A stretch of 64,000 nt of DNA from Pseudomonas gingeri (GCF_013386165.1 NZ_JACAOS010000028.1:124001-188000), one strand, 5' to 3'. Counted from the stretch's first letter, positions 1 to 8,283 are shown. Translations and numbers: made by a program. The notes: a model not told the origin generated them from the letters alone.

Positions 1-1
1 G

Positions 2-748
2 CTCGGCGTACCGCTGGGCACCGCCCTCGGGCAATACGCCGGCTGGCGCTCGACCTTCTGGGCGGTGTCGGTGATCGGTGTGATCGCGGCCATCGCGCAG
101 TGGGCCTGGCTGCCGAAACATATCGCCATGGACAAGGCCAACCTCGCCAGCGAGTTCCGTGTCCTGGGCAAGACCAATGTGCTGATGGCCCTGGGCATGA
201 GTGTGCTGGCCTCCACCAGCCTGTTCAGCGTCTTCACTTATATCGCGCCGATCCTGCAGGACGTCACCGGCGTCAGCCCTCACGGCGTCACGCTCATGCT
301 GCTGTTGTTCGGCGTCGGCCTGACGGCGGGCAGCATGCTCGGCGGCCGCCTGGCCGACAGCCGGTTGCTGCCTTCGCTGGTGGGCATGGCCCTGGCCGTG
401 GTGATCGTGCTGGCGGCGTTCAGCCAGACCAGCCGCTCGGTGATTCCGGCGGCGATCACGCTGGTGCTGTGGGGGATTTTTGCCTTTGCCCTGTGCCCGA
501 TCCTGCAACTGTTGATCATCGACCAGGCCCATGAGGCGCCGAACCTGGGCTCGACCCTGAACCAGAGCGCCTTCAACCTGGGCAACGCCACCGGCGCCTG
601 GATCGGCGGGCTGGTGGTGGGCAGCGGGATCGACCTGGCGGACCTGCCATGGACCGGAGCCTTGAGCGGCTGCGTCACGTTGCTGGCGGCGCTGTTCTTT
701 ATTTTCCTGCAGCGCCGCCATCAGGCGTTGGCCAATACTTCGGCCTAA
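2..748 (+). CDS. MFS transporter, DHA1-type exporter (5' truncated by window edge)
   Basis: The open frame runs in from the window start, so the N-terminal half is missing. About 248 residues are visible. The first residues read LGVPLGTALGQYAGWRSTFW, the loop typical of drug:H+ antiporter-1 family members of the AraJ/YdhP kind, followed by about seven hydrophobic helices and a short basic tail (QRRHQ). Proteins of this group are inner-membrane, proton-driven exporters of sugars, purines or drugs; the substrate cannot be read here. It converges on the thioesterase gene, with only 26 bp between the two stop codons. The family call is firm; a specific gene name is not supported. Confidence 0.9.
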   Translation, partial: LGVPLGTALGQYAGWRSTFWAVSVIGVIAAIAQWAWLPKHIAMDKANLASEFRVLGKTNVLMALGMSVLASTSLFSVFTYIAPILQDVTGVSPHGVTLMLLLFGVGLTAGSMLGGRLADSRLLPSLVGMALAVVIVLAAFSQTSRSVIPAAITLVLWGIFAFALCPILQLLIIDQAHEAPNLGSTLNQSAFNLGNATGAWIGGLVVGSGIDLADLPWTGALSGCVTLLAALFFIFLQRRHQALANTSA

Positions 749-774
749 ACGTCAGGGTCTTTCACGGCAGGTCG

Positions 775-1182
775 TCACTCCTCGGCCTCCGTGTCTTCCT
801 TGAACTGGTCCTTCACGTAACGGATCTCGGTGCGCCCGTGGGGTGCTGGCAGGCCATCCTCGCCGAGGTTGACGAAGACCATCTTCTCCACGGTCAGGAT
901 GCTTTTGCGGGTGATCTTGTTGCGCACTTCGCAGGTCAGGGTGATGGAGGTCCGGCCAAACTCGGTGGCCGTGATGCCCAACTCGATGATGTCGCCCTGG
1001 CGCGAGGCGCTGACGAAGTTGATCTCGGAGATGTACTTGGTCACCACGCGCTGGTTGCCCAGCTGGACGATGGCATAGATCGCCGCTTCCTCGTCGATCC
1101 AGCGCAGCAGGCTGCCGCCGAACAACGTGCCATTGGGGTTGAGGTCTTCGGGTTTGACCCATTTGCGGGTGTGGAAATTCAT
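775..1182 (-). CDS. Acyl-CoA thioesterase, YciA-like hotdog fold
   Basis: This 135-residue protein begins MNFHTRKWVKPEDLNPNGTL and has the hotdog signature NPNGTLFGGSLLRWIDEEAA, in which Asn and Asp sit where YciA-type enzymes place their catalytic residues. The family hydrolyses acyl-CoA thioesters in the cytosol as oligomers. I chose the ATG at 1182 because AGGAG lies 6 bases upstream and the family start matches. An upstream in-frame ATG at 1284 would add 34 residues with no family resemblance. The C-terminus is acidic (KEDTEAEE). It diverges from the ahcY promoter region. Which acyl-CoA it prefers is not visible. Confidence 0.9.
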   Translation of the reverse strand: MNFHTRKWVKPEDLNPNGTLFGGSLLRWIDEEAAIYAIVQLGNQRVVTKYISEINFVSASRQGDIIELGITATEFGRTSITLTCEVRNKITRKSILTVEKMVFVNLGEDGLPAPHGRTEIRYVKDQFKEDTEAEE

Positions 1183-1301
1183 GCTCACTCCTGACCGTCT
1201 TGCCGATTGATGCCGATCATCATGGCAGAGCCGACGGCCAAGCTCCATTGAGGGTCGACTATGGTTGCTATCGACAATCTTCATGTTGCCGACAGAAACC
1301 C

Positions 1302-1330
1302 TTGGGAAGTCCGTTTTGTGCAGCTATAAT
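1302..1330 (+). promoter_or_regulatory. Sigma70-type promoter of ahcY
   Basis: TTGGGA (1302-1307) and a perfect TATAAT (1325-1330) are separated by 17 bases, a near-consensus housekeeping promoter. Transcription would start near 1337, about 45 bases before the riboswitch aptamer, giving an ahcY leader of about 170 nt. Confidence 0.7.
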
Positions 1331-1382
1331 CTCAACCGTTTCAAAACGGTCATCTTCTCTTGATACCGTTTTCCCGCCACCT

Positions 1383-1480
1383 GTCCGAGGGGCGCTGCAG
1401 CAGGTTCGACCTGTCAGGCTCGGATGGGGCGTTGTTCGCTCAGGGTTCCCTGCACGAACACTAAACGCACAACGGCGCCC
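1383..1480 (+). ncRNA. S-adenosylhomocysteine (SAH) riboswitch
   Basis: The sequence contains the conserved cores of the SAH aptamer: GTCCGAGGGGCGCTGCAGC at the 5' side, CAGGCTCGG closing the first helix, and AACGGCGCCC at the 3' end, which pairs back with GGGGCGC to form the family's pseudoknot. A CAGGTTCGACCTG hairpin lies between. Known members sit upstream of ahcY and turn the gene on when SAH accumulates. Here the element lies directly between the promoter and ahcY, so feedback control of SAH removal is expected. Confidence 0.88.
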
Positions 1481-1502
1481 ATTCGCATACTACGAATGGA
1501 GG
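1479..1502 (+). promoter_or_regulatory. Hairpin holding the ahcY ribosome binding site
   Basis: CCATTCG (1479-1485) and CGAATGG (1493-1499) form a 7-bp stem with a 7-base loop. The last two G of the stem are the first two bases of the GGAGG Shine-Dalgarno (1498-1502). The left arm also overlaps the last C residues of the aptamer (1479-1480). Aptamer folding and this hairpin therefore compete, which suggests a translational expression platform. Confidence 0.55.
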
Positions 1503-1508
1503 CTCTTC

Positions 1509-2918
1509 ATGAGCGCTGTCAACACGCCTGCAGATTTCAACGACTACAAAGTCGCCGACATGTCCCTGGCTGCCTGGGGCCGTCGCGAAACCATCATCGC
1601 CGAATCGGAAATGCCGGCCCTGATGGGTCTGCGCCGCAAGTACGCCGGTGAGCTGCCGCTCAAGGGCGCCAAGATCATCGGCTGCATCCACATGACCATC
1701 CAGACTGCCGTGCTGATCGAAACCCTGGTTGTCCTGGGTGCCGAAGTGCGCTGGTCGTCCTGCAACATTTTCTCGACTCAGGATCAGGCCGCTGCCGCCA
1801 TCGCCGCCGCCGGCATCCCGGTTTTCGCCTGGAAAGGTGAAACCGAGCAAGAGTACGAGTGGTGCATCGAGCAGACCATCCTGAAAGACGGTCAGCCTTG
1901 GGACGCCAACATGATCCTCGACGACGGCGGCGACCTGACCGAGATCATCCACAAGAAATACCCGGCCATGCTGGAAAAAATCCACGGCGTGACCGAAGAA
2001 ACCACCACCGGTGTGCACCGTCTGCTGGACATGCTGGCCAAGGGCGAGCTGAAAATCCCGGCCATCAACGTCAACGACTCGGTGACCAAGAGCAAGAACG
2101 ACAACAAGTACGGCTGCCGTCACAGCCTGAACGATGCCATCAAGCGCGGTACCGACCACCTGCTGTCCGGTAAGCAAGCACTGGTCATCGGCTACGGTGA
2201 CGTGGGCAAGGGCTCGGCCCAGTCCCTGCGTCAGGAAGGCATGATCGTCAAAGTTTCCGAAGTCGACCCGATCTGCGCCATGCAAGCCTGCATGGACGGT
2301 TTCGAAGTGGTTTCGCCGTTCATCAACGGCCAGAACGACGGCACTGCCGCCAGCATCGACGCTGCCCTGCTGGGCAAGATCGACCTGATCGTGACCACCA
2401 CCGGTAACGTGAATGTCTGCGACTCGAACATGCTCAAGGCCCTGAAGAAGCGCGCCGTGGTCTGCAACATCGGTCACTTCGACAACGAAATCGACACCGC
2501 TTTCATGCGCAAGAACTGGGCGTGGGAAGAAGTGAAGCCACAGGTGCACAAGATCCACCGCACCGGTCATGGTGATTTCGATCCACAGAACGATGACTAC
2601 CTGATCCTGCTGGCCGAAGGCCGCCTGGTGAACCTGGGCAACGCCACCGGTCACCCAAGCCGCATCATGGATGGCTCGTTCGCCAACCAGGTACTGGCGC
2701 AGATCTTCCTGTTCGGCCAGAAGTACGCCGACCTGTCCGTCGCTCAGAAAGCCGAGCGCCTGACCGTGGAAGTGCTGCCGAAGAAACTCGACGAAGAAGT
2801 GGCCCTGGAAATGGTTCGCGGCTTCGGCGGCGTGGTCACCCAACTGACCAAGACCCAGGCCGACTACATCGGCGTGGCCGTCGAAGGTCCGTTCAAGCCG
2901 CACGCTTATCGTTACTAA
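1509..2918 (+). CDS. ahcY: Adenosylhomocysteinase (S-adenosyl-L-homocysteine hydrolase)
   Basis: This enzyme reversibly splits SAH into homocysteine and adenosine, relieving product inhibition of methyltransferases and feeding the methyl cycle together with metF just downstream. It has 469 residues, the length of bacterial long-form enzymes. Visible marks are the substrate-domain segment NDSVTKSKNDNKYG (about residues 190-203), the NAD-binding loop GYGDVGKGSAQS (about 228) and the C-terminal KPHAYRY, which reaches into the partner active site in the tetramer. The ATG at 1509 has GGAGG 6 bases upstream. A longer in-frame reading would run through the riboswitch and is rejected. Also called sahH. 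Confidence 0.98.
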   Translation: MSAVNTPADFNDYKVADMSLAAWGRRETIIAESEMPALMGLRRKYAGELPLKGAKIIGCIHMTIQTAVLIETLVVLGAEVRWSSCNIFSTQDQAAAAIAAAGIPVFAWKGETEQEYEWCIEQTILKDGQPWDANMILDDGGDLTEIIHKKYPAMLEKIHGVTEETTTGVHRLLDMLAKGELKIPAINVNDSVTKSKNDNKYGCRHSLNDAIKRGTDHLLSGKQALVIGYGDVGKGSAQSLRQEGMIVKVSEVDPICAMQACMDGFEVVSPFINGQNDGTAASIDAALLGKIDLIVTTTGNVNVCDSNMLKALKKRAVVCNIGHFDNEIDTAFMRKNWAWEEVKPQVHKIHRTGHGDFDPQNDDYLILLAEGRLVNLGNATGHPSRIMDGSFANQVLAQIFLFGQKYADLSVAQKAERLTVEVLPKKLDEEVALEMVRGFGGVVTQLTKTQADYIGVAVEGPFKPHAYRY

Positions 2919-2930
2919 AAGCAGCGGCAA

Positions 2931-2984
2931 GCCTTGAGCTTCAAGCGGCGAGTGAAGAGCGGTTTCTCACTTGAAGCTTGAGGC
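2931..2984. repeat. Inverted repeat after ahcY, REP-like or transcript end
   Basis: GCCTTGAGCTTCAAG (2931-2945) pairs with CTTGAAGCTTGAGGC (2970-2984), a 15-bp stem whose two mismatches are G-U compatible in RNA. The rest of the 186-bp ahcY-metF gap has related GCAAGCTTCAAGC and GCTTGCGGCTTGCCGCTCG stretches. This looks like degenerate repetitive extragenic sequence. No T-run follows, so it is not a classical terminator. Confidence 0.5.
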
Positions 2985-3104
2985 CTGAGGTCGATATCCT
3001 TAATCGTTATCAGCTGCGAAGAGCAGCAAGCTTCAAGCACGGGAAACAGGCTCTGCGCCGTTCTCCAGCTTGCGGCTTGCCGCTCGTAGCTAGAGGCTGC
3101 CTTT

Positions 3105-3950
3105 ATGTCCCAAGATCGTCGCTACAGCTTCGAGTTCTTTCCGACCAAGACCGATGCTGGGCAGGAAAAACTGCTCGCCACTGCCCGTCAGCTGGCCAGC
3201 TACAACCCCGACTTTTTCTCCTGCACCTACGGTGCCGGTGGCTCGACCCGCGACCGCACGATCAACACCGTGCTGCAGCTCGAGAGCGAAGTAAAGATTC
3301 CCGCCGCACCGCACCTGTCCTGCGTCGGCGACAGCAAAGCCGACCTGCGCGGCCTGTTGCAGCAATACAAGGACGCCGGCATCCAGCGCATCGTTGCCCT
3401 GCGCGGTGACCTGCCTTCCGGCATGGGCATGGCCAGTGGCGAATTGCTGCACGCCAATGACCTGGTGAGCTTCATTCGTGAAGAAACCGGCAGCCACTTC
3501 CATATCGAAGTCGCCGCCTACCCGGAAATGCACCCGCAAGCACGCAGCTTTGAAGACGATCTGCAGAATTTCGTGCGCAAGGCCAACGCCGGCGCCGACA
3601 GTGCGATCACCCAGTATTTCTTCAACGCCGACAGCTACTTCTATTTCGTCGAGCGCGTACGGGCGATGGGTGTGAATATCCCGATCGTGCCGGGCATCAT
3701 GCCGATCACCAACTACAGCAAACTGGCACGTTTCTCCGACGCCTGCGGCGCAGAAATCCCACGCTGGATCCGCAAGCAACTGGAAGCCTACGGTGATGAC
3801 ACCAAGAGCATCCAGGCCTTCGGCGAGCAAGTGATCAGCCAGATGTGCGACCGCCTGCTGGAAGGTGGTGCTCCAGGGCTGCACTTCTACACCCTGAACC
3901 AGGCGGAACCGAGCCTGGCGATCTGGAACAACCTGAAGCTGCCCCGCTAA
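3105..3950 (+). CDS. metF: 5,10-methylenetetrahydrofolate reductase
   Basis: This FAD-dependent enzyme reduces 5,10-methylene-THF to 5-methyl-THF, the methyl donor for methionine synthesis. Its 281 residues are the usual bacterial length without the eukaryotic regulatory domain. The start MSQDRRYSFEFFPTKTD contains the family glutamate in SFEFFP. Other family segments are the flavin-site region ALRGDLPSGM (about residue 105), QYFFNADSYF, and PGIMPI near residue 200. It follows ahcY on the same strand, a pairing that links regeneration of homocysteine with its remethylation. GAGG-like bases precede the ATG. Confidence 0.97.
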   Translation: MSQDRRYSFEFFPTKTDAGQEKLLATARQLASYNPDFFSCTYGAGGSTRDRTINTVLQLESEVKIPAAPHLSCVGDSKADLRGLLQQYKDAGIQRIVALRGDLPSGMGMASGELLHANDLVSFIREETGSHFHIEVAAYPEMHPQARSFEDDLQNFVRKANAGADSAITQYFFNADSYFYFVERVRAMGVNIPIVPGIMPITNYSKLARFSDACGAEIPRWIRKQLEAYGDDTKSIQAFGEQVISQMCDRLLEGGAPGLHFYTLNQAEPSLAIWNNLKLPR

Positions 3951-3958
3951 AAGCTGCA

Positions 3959-3980
3959 AGCCCCTGGAAATCCGGGGGCT
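3959..3980 (+). terminator. Possible metF transcript-end hairpin
   Basis: AGCCCC (3959-3964) pairs with GGGGCT (3975-3980) eight bases after the metF stop. Only a poor T-run follows, so termination efficiency is uncertain. Confidence 0.4.
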
Positions 3981-4012
3981 GTACTCCCTCTCCGAGAATA
4001 AGATCGTTGCCA

Positions 4013-5095
4013 ATGACTACGACGCCCTCCAACCGCCCACAGCTTGTCTACCTGGTCTTCGGCAAAGAGACTTATCATCAGGAGGCGGTGTTCAGCATTG
4101 CCAGTGCACTGGCTCGCCTGCGCGAGACACCCGACGCGGAACTCGACATCCAGGTCTTCAGCGACAATCCCGAGCCTTATCGACTATTGCCGGTGCGCGT
4201 CCGCACGCTGGACGAAGCCACTCGCAAAAGCTGGAGTGGCCCCTATGGATATCATTTCCGAATCAAGCACATGGCAATGCTCAGAGTCCTCGAAGAAACC
4301 GAGCAAGCGATACTGATCGACACTGACACCTTCTTCCATTGCTCCCCCATGGAGCTGTTCAAGCGCGTAACGCCGGGCACTCTGCTGTGCAACGAGTTCT
4401 ACTGCGCCTACGGCACCGACAAGAAGATGACGCTGTACACAGCGCTTTCAGCCCGCCTCAACGAACAGGGCCTGGCCGACGATCAGATGATGACCCTCAA
4501 CTCCGGGGTGATCGGCCTGAACCGGCAAGACATTGGCATCATGGAGCGATCCATACAGTTGATGGATGAACTTTTTCCTTTCGCTCAGGGTGCCTACACG
4601 CTGGAAGAGTTCTGCCTCTCGTTGGCCGCCTATCGCACCTGCAACATCAGTGAGTGCCCGGACCTGATCCACCATTATTGGGGCCGCAAGATGCTGTTCC
4701 GCGCCAAGATCAAGGCCTGGCTGTGCAAGCACGGCGCCGCCCCCCTCAGCCGCGAAGCACTCGACGACGCTTGCCGGGTCAATGGTCGCCTGCCACGCCC
4801 GCCCCGCGGGCAACGCATGCGCAACAAGTTCATGACCCTGACGTTGCCAAAACAGCAACGCCAGTTCTTCCGCGAACTGCTCTATGGCTGCTACGAGCAC
4901 GCCAACGAGTTCGATCAGGCATGTGGCACGGCCTGGTGGGAGAGAGCCCGGGAGAGTCTGGAGAAACGCCTCAAGCAACCGCTAACCAATGAGCAATTGA
5001 CCCGATGGTTCGACAGTGTGACCGTGCGCCTGTTACTGGGCAAACGTCGGGAGAGCATCCGTCACCACCTGCTCAAGGTCCGCCCCCCCGTGTAA
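4013..5095 (+). CDS. Putative GT-A fold glycosyltransferase
   Basis: This 360-residue protein has no signal peptide and is probably cytosolic or peripheral. LIDTDTFF (D103-T-D105) is a DxD metal/nucleotide-sugar motif. MTLNSGVIGLN (about 160-170) followed by a FCLSLA segment is typical of GT8-like retaining enzymes. The C-terminal 120 residues are rich in Arg, Lys and aromatic residues and look like an acceptor or membrane-surface domain. The ATG at 4013 was chosen because the longer frame overlaps metF. Donor and acceptor are unknown; no other polysaccharide gene is nearby, which is unusual for a glycosyltransferase. PAO1 lacks it at this position as far as I recall. Confidence 0.65.
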   Translation: MTTTPSNRPQLVYLVFGKETYHQEAVFSIASALARLRETPDAELDIQVFSDNPEPYRLLPVRVRTLDEATRKSWSGPYGYHFRIKHMAMLRVLEETEQAILIDTDTFFHCSPMELFKRVTPGTLLCNEFYCAYGTDKKMTLYTALSARLNEQGLADDQMMTLNSGVIGLNRQDIGIMERSIQLMDELFPFAQGAYTLEEFCLSLAAYRTCNISECPDLIHHYWGRKMLFRAKIKAWLCKHGAAPLSREALDDACRVNGRLPRPPRGQRMRNKFMTLTLPKQQRQFFRELLYGCYEHANEFDQACGTAWWERARESLEKRLKQPLTNEQLTRWFDSVTVRLLLGKRRESIRHHLLKVRPPV

Positions 5096-5153
5096 AACCG
5101 AAACAAGCGCTCCAGAGCTTCTATTCGTAGCTCTGGCGTCGTACTCTCCAGTC

Positions 5154-5906
5154 ATGCCCGTCATTACCCAGCTTCTGACAGCCGTGTTTTTTGCTTGCCT
5201 GAGCTTCGCCGCTCAAGGTGAGAAGCTGCGTATTGTCACCGAACCCTGGGCACCCTACGTCTACGAGGAAAACGGCCAGGCCAAAGGGCTAGACTACGAA
5301 ACCACGGCCATTGTCTTCCAGCGCCTGGGAGTCGAGGTGGAGTGGCAGTTCCTGCCCTGGAAACGCTGCCTGATGCTGCTGGAACAAGGTCAGGCGGATG
5401 GCGCCCTGGATATCTTCCATAACCACGAGCGCGACAGCAGCCTGCTCTACCCCAGCGAACCGTTATCGGATGTCGAGTTCGTGTTCTTCTACGCCAAGGC
5501 CCACCCTCACCCCTTCAACACCCTCGACGATCTCAAGGGCCTGACCATCGGCACCTCGCCCGGCTATCTGTACGGTTCGGTGTTCAAGGGCACAGCGCAA
5601 CTCAAGCGCGAAGACGGGCCCAGCCACGAAGCCAACTTCGGCAAACTGGCCCTGGGCCGCATCGATCTGCTGATCACCGATCGCCGGGTCGGCCAGCGCC
5701 TCCTGAAACAGCTTCGGTTGCAAGGGCAGATCGACCAGTATCCGACGGTGATTGCCCGAGAAAGCCAATACCTGGCAATCCGCCGCAACGCCGGGATGGA
5801 CCTGCTGTTGCAGCGTTTCGGCGCCGAACTGCGGCGCTTCAAACGTGAACCGGCCTATGCCGAACTGGTTGCCCGTTATGCCGGCAAGGCCAGCAAAGCC
5901 CCCTGA
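5154..5906 (+). CDS. Periplasmic solute-binding protein, SBP family 3 type
   Basis: This 250-residue protein has a clear signal peptide (hydrophobic to about residue 18, cleavage near AAQG-EKL). EPWAPYVYEENGQAKGLDYE is the usual N-terminal lobe of extracellular amino-acid-binding (SBP_bac_3) proteins, and GTSPGYLYG and LALGRIDLLITD are the second-lobe hinge signatures. No permease or ATPase genes adjoin it, so it belongs to the orphan binding proteins common in Pseudomonas, which may serve a sensor or a distant transporter. It starts 58 bp after the glycosyltransferase and may be co-transcribed. The ligand is unknown. Confidence 0.8.
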   Translation: MPVITQLLTAVFFACLSFAAQGEKLRIVTEPWAPYVYEENGQAKGLDYETTAIVFQRLGVEVEWQFLPWKRCLMLLEQGQADGALDIFHNHERDSSLLYPSEPLSDVEFVFFYAKAHPHPFNTLDDLKGLTIGTSPGYLYGSVFKGTAQLKREDGPSHEANFGKLALGRIDLLITDRRVGQRLLKQLRLQGQIDQYPTVIARESQYLAIRRNAGMDLLLQRFGAELRRFKREPAYAELVARYAGKASKAP

Positions 5907-5959
5907 GAACAAAAGCGCAAACCGTTGAGCAGCAGGAAAGCGGCGCACAGCCTCAGCTC

Positions 5960-5968
5960 TGTTATACT
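5960..5968 (+). promoter_or_regulatory. Extended -10 promoter element for the rhlE2 leader
   Basis: TGTTATACT is an extended -10 (TGnTATAMT) hexamer. No good -35 lies at 16-18 bases, as expected for extended -10 promoters. It would start transcription near 5975, about 260 nt before the helicase start. Confidence 0.45.
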
Positions 5969-5974
5969 CCGGCC

Positions 5975-6236
5975 TTCCCGCCAGGCTCACGCCCGGACGC
6001 TCGACCTTGCACCAGGTATTCCGACACTGCGACCAGCGCCGCCCAACGGCCCGCGCGAGCAGTGCGTAGAGCCTCAAGGCCCAGCAGGACCGGACGGGAT
6101 GCGCCCCAGGGGTCTGTAAGAAAACTCGCCAGGCCTGCTCAACAGGCGGGCCGCTTTCCTCTTACCAGAACCTGAAACGCCATTCGCGCCAGGCAAGATT
6201 CCCATCGGGCCAAGCCCTTACTGAACAGGATTACTC
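5975..6236 (+). promoter_or_regulatory. Long structured 5' leader of the RNA helicase gene
   Basis: The roughly 330-bp gap between the binding-protein gene and the helicase has no convincing coding frame. Downstream of the extended -10 it is GC-rich and can fold. The clearest hairpin is GCCTG-CTCAA-CAGGC (6133-6147), followed by a GGGCCGC run and a pyrimidine tract. Such leaders are common on DEAD-box helicase mRNAs that autoregulate; this is inference here. Confidence 0.4.
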
Positions 6237-8117
6237 ATGTCCTTTGCTTCCCTCGGTCTCTCCGAGGCTTTGGTCGCTGCCATCGAGGCAGCCGGCTATA
6301 CCGAGCCTACTCCGGTGCAACAGCGGGCTATTCCCGCCGTGTTGCAAGGTCGCGACCTGATGGTCGCGGCACAGACAGGTACGGGTAAAACCGGGGGCTT
6401 CGCCCTTCCGATTCTGGAACGGTTGTTTCCCAACGGTCACCCGGACAAATCCCAGCGTCACGGCCCACGCCAACCGCGCGTGCTGGTCCTGACCCCGACC
6501 CGTGAACTGGCTGCCCAGGTTCACGAGAGCTTCAAGGTCTACGCTCGCGACCTGAAATTCGTCAGCGCCTGCATCTTCGGCGGCGTCGGCATGAACCCAC
6601 AGGTTCAGGCCATGTCCCGTGGTGTCGACGTACTCGTCGCCTGCCCGGGCCGTTTGCTCGACCTGTGTGGCCAAGGCAGCGTCGACCTGTCCCACGTGGA
6701 AATCCTCGTGCTGGACGAAGCCGACCGCATGCTCGACATGGGCTTTGTCCATGACGTGAAGAAGGTCCTCGCGCGCCTGCCGGCCAAACGGCAGAACCTG
6801 CTGTTCTCGGCGACGTTCTCCAAGGACATCACCGACCTCGCCGGCAAGCTGCTGCACAACCCGGAACGCATCGAAGTCACGCCGCCGAACACCACGGTCG
6901 AGCGTATCGAACAGCGCGTGTTCCGCCTGGCCGCCAGCCACAAGCGCTCGCTGCTGGCGCACCTGATCACCGCCGGCGCCTGGGAACAGGTGCTGGTCTT
7001 CACCCGGACCAAGCACGGCGCCAACCGCCTGGCCGAGTACCTGGACAAGCACGGCCTGAGCGCTGTCGCCATCCACGGTAACAAGAGCCAGAACGCCCGC
7101 ACCAAAGCCCTGGCCGATTTCAAGGCCGGTGAAGTGCGTATCCTGGTGGCCACCGATATCGCCGCTCGCGGTCTGGATATCGACCAGCTGCCACACGTGG
7201 TCAACTTCGAGCTGCCGAACGTCGACGAAGACTACGTGCACCGTATCGGCCGTACTGGCCGTGCCGGTCGTTCGGGCGAGGCCATTTCCCTGGTCGCACC
7301 GGACGAAGAGAAGCTGCTGAAAAGCATCGAGCGCATGACCAAGCAGAAAATCGCCGATGGCGACCTGATGGGTTTTGATGCGAGCGCCGTGGAAGCCGAG
7401 AAACCGGAAGTGCGCGAGCGTCCGGACGTGCGCAACCCACGTAACCCTCCACGCGGTCCGAAGGGCGATGGCCCGAACGGCGGCGGCGGTGGTGGCGGTC
7501 GTCGGGACAAAGGCAAAGACAAGGGCGGCAAGGAAAAAGCGCCTACCAACGGTCGCGGCGAGCGTCCGGCCCGTGAGCAGAAGCCTCGTGAAGGCACTCC
7601 AGCCCGCGAACAGCGTCAGCCAAGCCAGCCGCCGCGCGCGGCCGCTGATCGTGCTCCAGACGAGTTCCTGGATGACGATGTGGATAACTTCGGTAACCGC
7701 GTTGACTACGTGCCTCAGGCCAAGCCGGCCCAGGGTCGTGGTCGTCGTCCGGGGGCTCCGGCTCAAGGCGGCGCTGCGGGTGCAGGCGCTCCGCGTACCG
7801 GTCAGCCGCAAGGTCGTCAGAATGGTCCGCGCAGCAGCAACGGCGCGACGACCGGGACGCCTCCGGCCAAGCGCAGCGGCCCGCGCAATGGCGCTCCACG
7901 TGATGGGCAAGCCCGTCGTGAAGAGTCGCGCAACCGTCGTCCGGCTCGTGATGATCAGCCACGGGAAGAGCCAGCGGTGCAGAACCCGCGCGGCCCGGGA
8001 CCGAAGATCATTCATAAAGAGTCGAAGACCGATCGCTTCCCGACACCAGAGCAACTGGATCAGTTGCCAGGCCGTCCACGCGGTGAGAAACCGGCGTTGT
8101 TGACTCGCAATCGCTGA
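6237..8117 (+). CDS. rhlE2: ATP-dependent RNA helicase RhlE2 (DEAD-box)
   Basis: This 626-residue DEAD-box helicase remodels RNA duplexes using ATP; in P. aeruginosa RhlE2 acts on mRNA turnover and virulence. Helicase motifs are in order: Q motif TPVQQRAIP (about 25-33), Walker A AQTGTGKT (45-52), DEAD (about 160), SAT (about 193), and HRIGRTGRAG (about 335). From about residue 385 onward the protein is a low-complexity tail rich in Arg, Gly, Pro and Asn, the RNA-binding extension that distinguishes RhlE2 from the short RhlE1. The neighbourhood (metF upstream, bioA downstream) matches PAO1 PA0428, which supports the name. A strong terminator follows. Confidence 0.93.
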   Translation: MSFASLGLSEALVAAIEAAGYTEPTPVQQRAIPAVLQGRDLMVAAQTGTGKTGGFALPILERLFPNGHPDKSQRHGPRQPRVLVLTPTRELAAQVHESFKVYARDLKFVSACIFGGVGMNPQVQAMSRGVDVLVACPGRLLDLCGQGSVDLSHVEILVLDEADRMLDMGFVHDVKKVLARLPAKRQNLLFSATFSKDITDLAGKLLHNPERIEVTPPNTTVERIEQRVFRLAASHKRSLLAHLITAGAWEQVLVFTRTKHGANRLAEYLDKHGLSAVAIHGNKSQNARTKALADFKAGEVRILVATDIAARGLDIDQLPHVVNFELPNVDEDYVHRIGRTGRAGRSGEAISLVAPDEEKLLKSIERMTKQKIADGDLMGFDASAVEAEKPEVRERPDVRNPRNPPRGPKGDGPNGGGGGGGRRDKGKDKGGKEKAPTNGRGERPAREQKPREGTPAREQRQPSQPPRAAADRAPDEFLDDDVDNFGNRVDYVPQAKPAQGRGRRPGAPAQGGAAGAGAPRTGQPQGRQNGPRSSNGATTGTPPAKRSGPRNGAPRDGQARREESRNRRPARDDQPREEPAVQNPRGPGPKIIHKESKTDRFPTPEQLDQLPGRPRGEKPALLTRNR

Positions 8118-8133
8118 GTTTGTAGCGCAATGA

Positions 8134-8170
8134 AAACGCCCCCGGTTCGTGAGAGCCGGGGGCGTTTTTT
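8134..8170 (+). terminator. Rho-independent terminator of rhlE2
   Basis: ACGCCCCCGGTT and a matching AGCCGGGGGCGT arm form a long GC-rich stem with AAAA before and TTTTTT after. This is a canonical, potentially bidirectional terminator 17 bp after the stop codon. Confidence 0.92.
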
Positions 8171-8198
8171 ATGGGGGATCACAAGGACACCCATGGAC

Positions 8199-8281
8199 TG
8201 TAGGAGCCGGCTTGCTGGCGATGCGGCAGTGAGCCTTGCATCGCCCAATCGACCGCCATCGCCGGCAAGCCGGCTCCTACA
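8199..8281. repeat. REP doublet (REPIN), TGTAGGAGCCGGCTTGC class
   Basis: TGTAGGAGCCGGCTTGCTGG and its inverted copy GGCAAGCCGGCTCCTACA bracket a short variable centre. This is a typical Pseudomonas REPIN, the form mobilised in trans by RAYT transposases. It sits in the convergent gap between rhlE2 and yceI. Confidence 0.9.
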
Positions 8282-8283
8282 GG

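Noticed and set aside
1200..1508. N-terminal extension of ahcY to 1200
   Set aside because: Would translate the promoter and riboswitch; a good start with GGAGG exists at 1509.
6231..8054. 607-codon open frame opposite rhlE2
   Set aside because: Antisense shadow; low-complexity Arg/Ala/Thr sequence mirroring the helicase tail.
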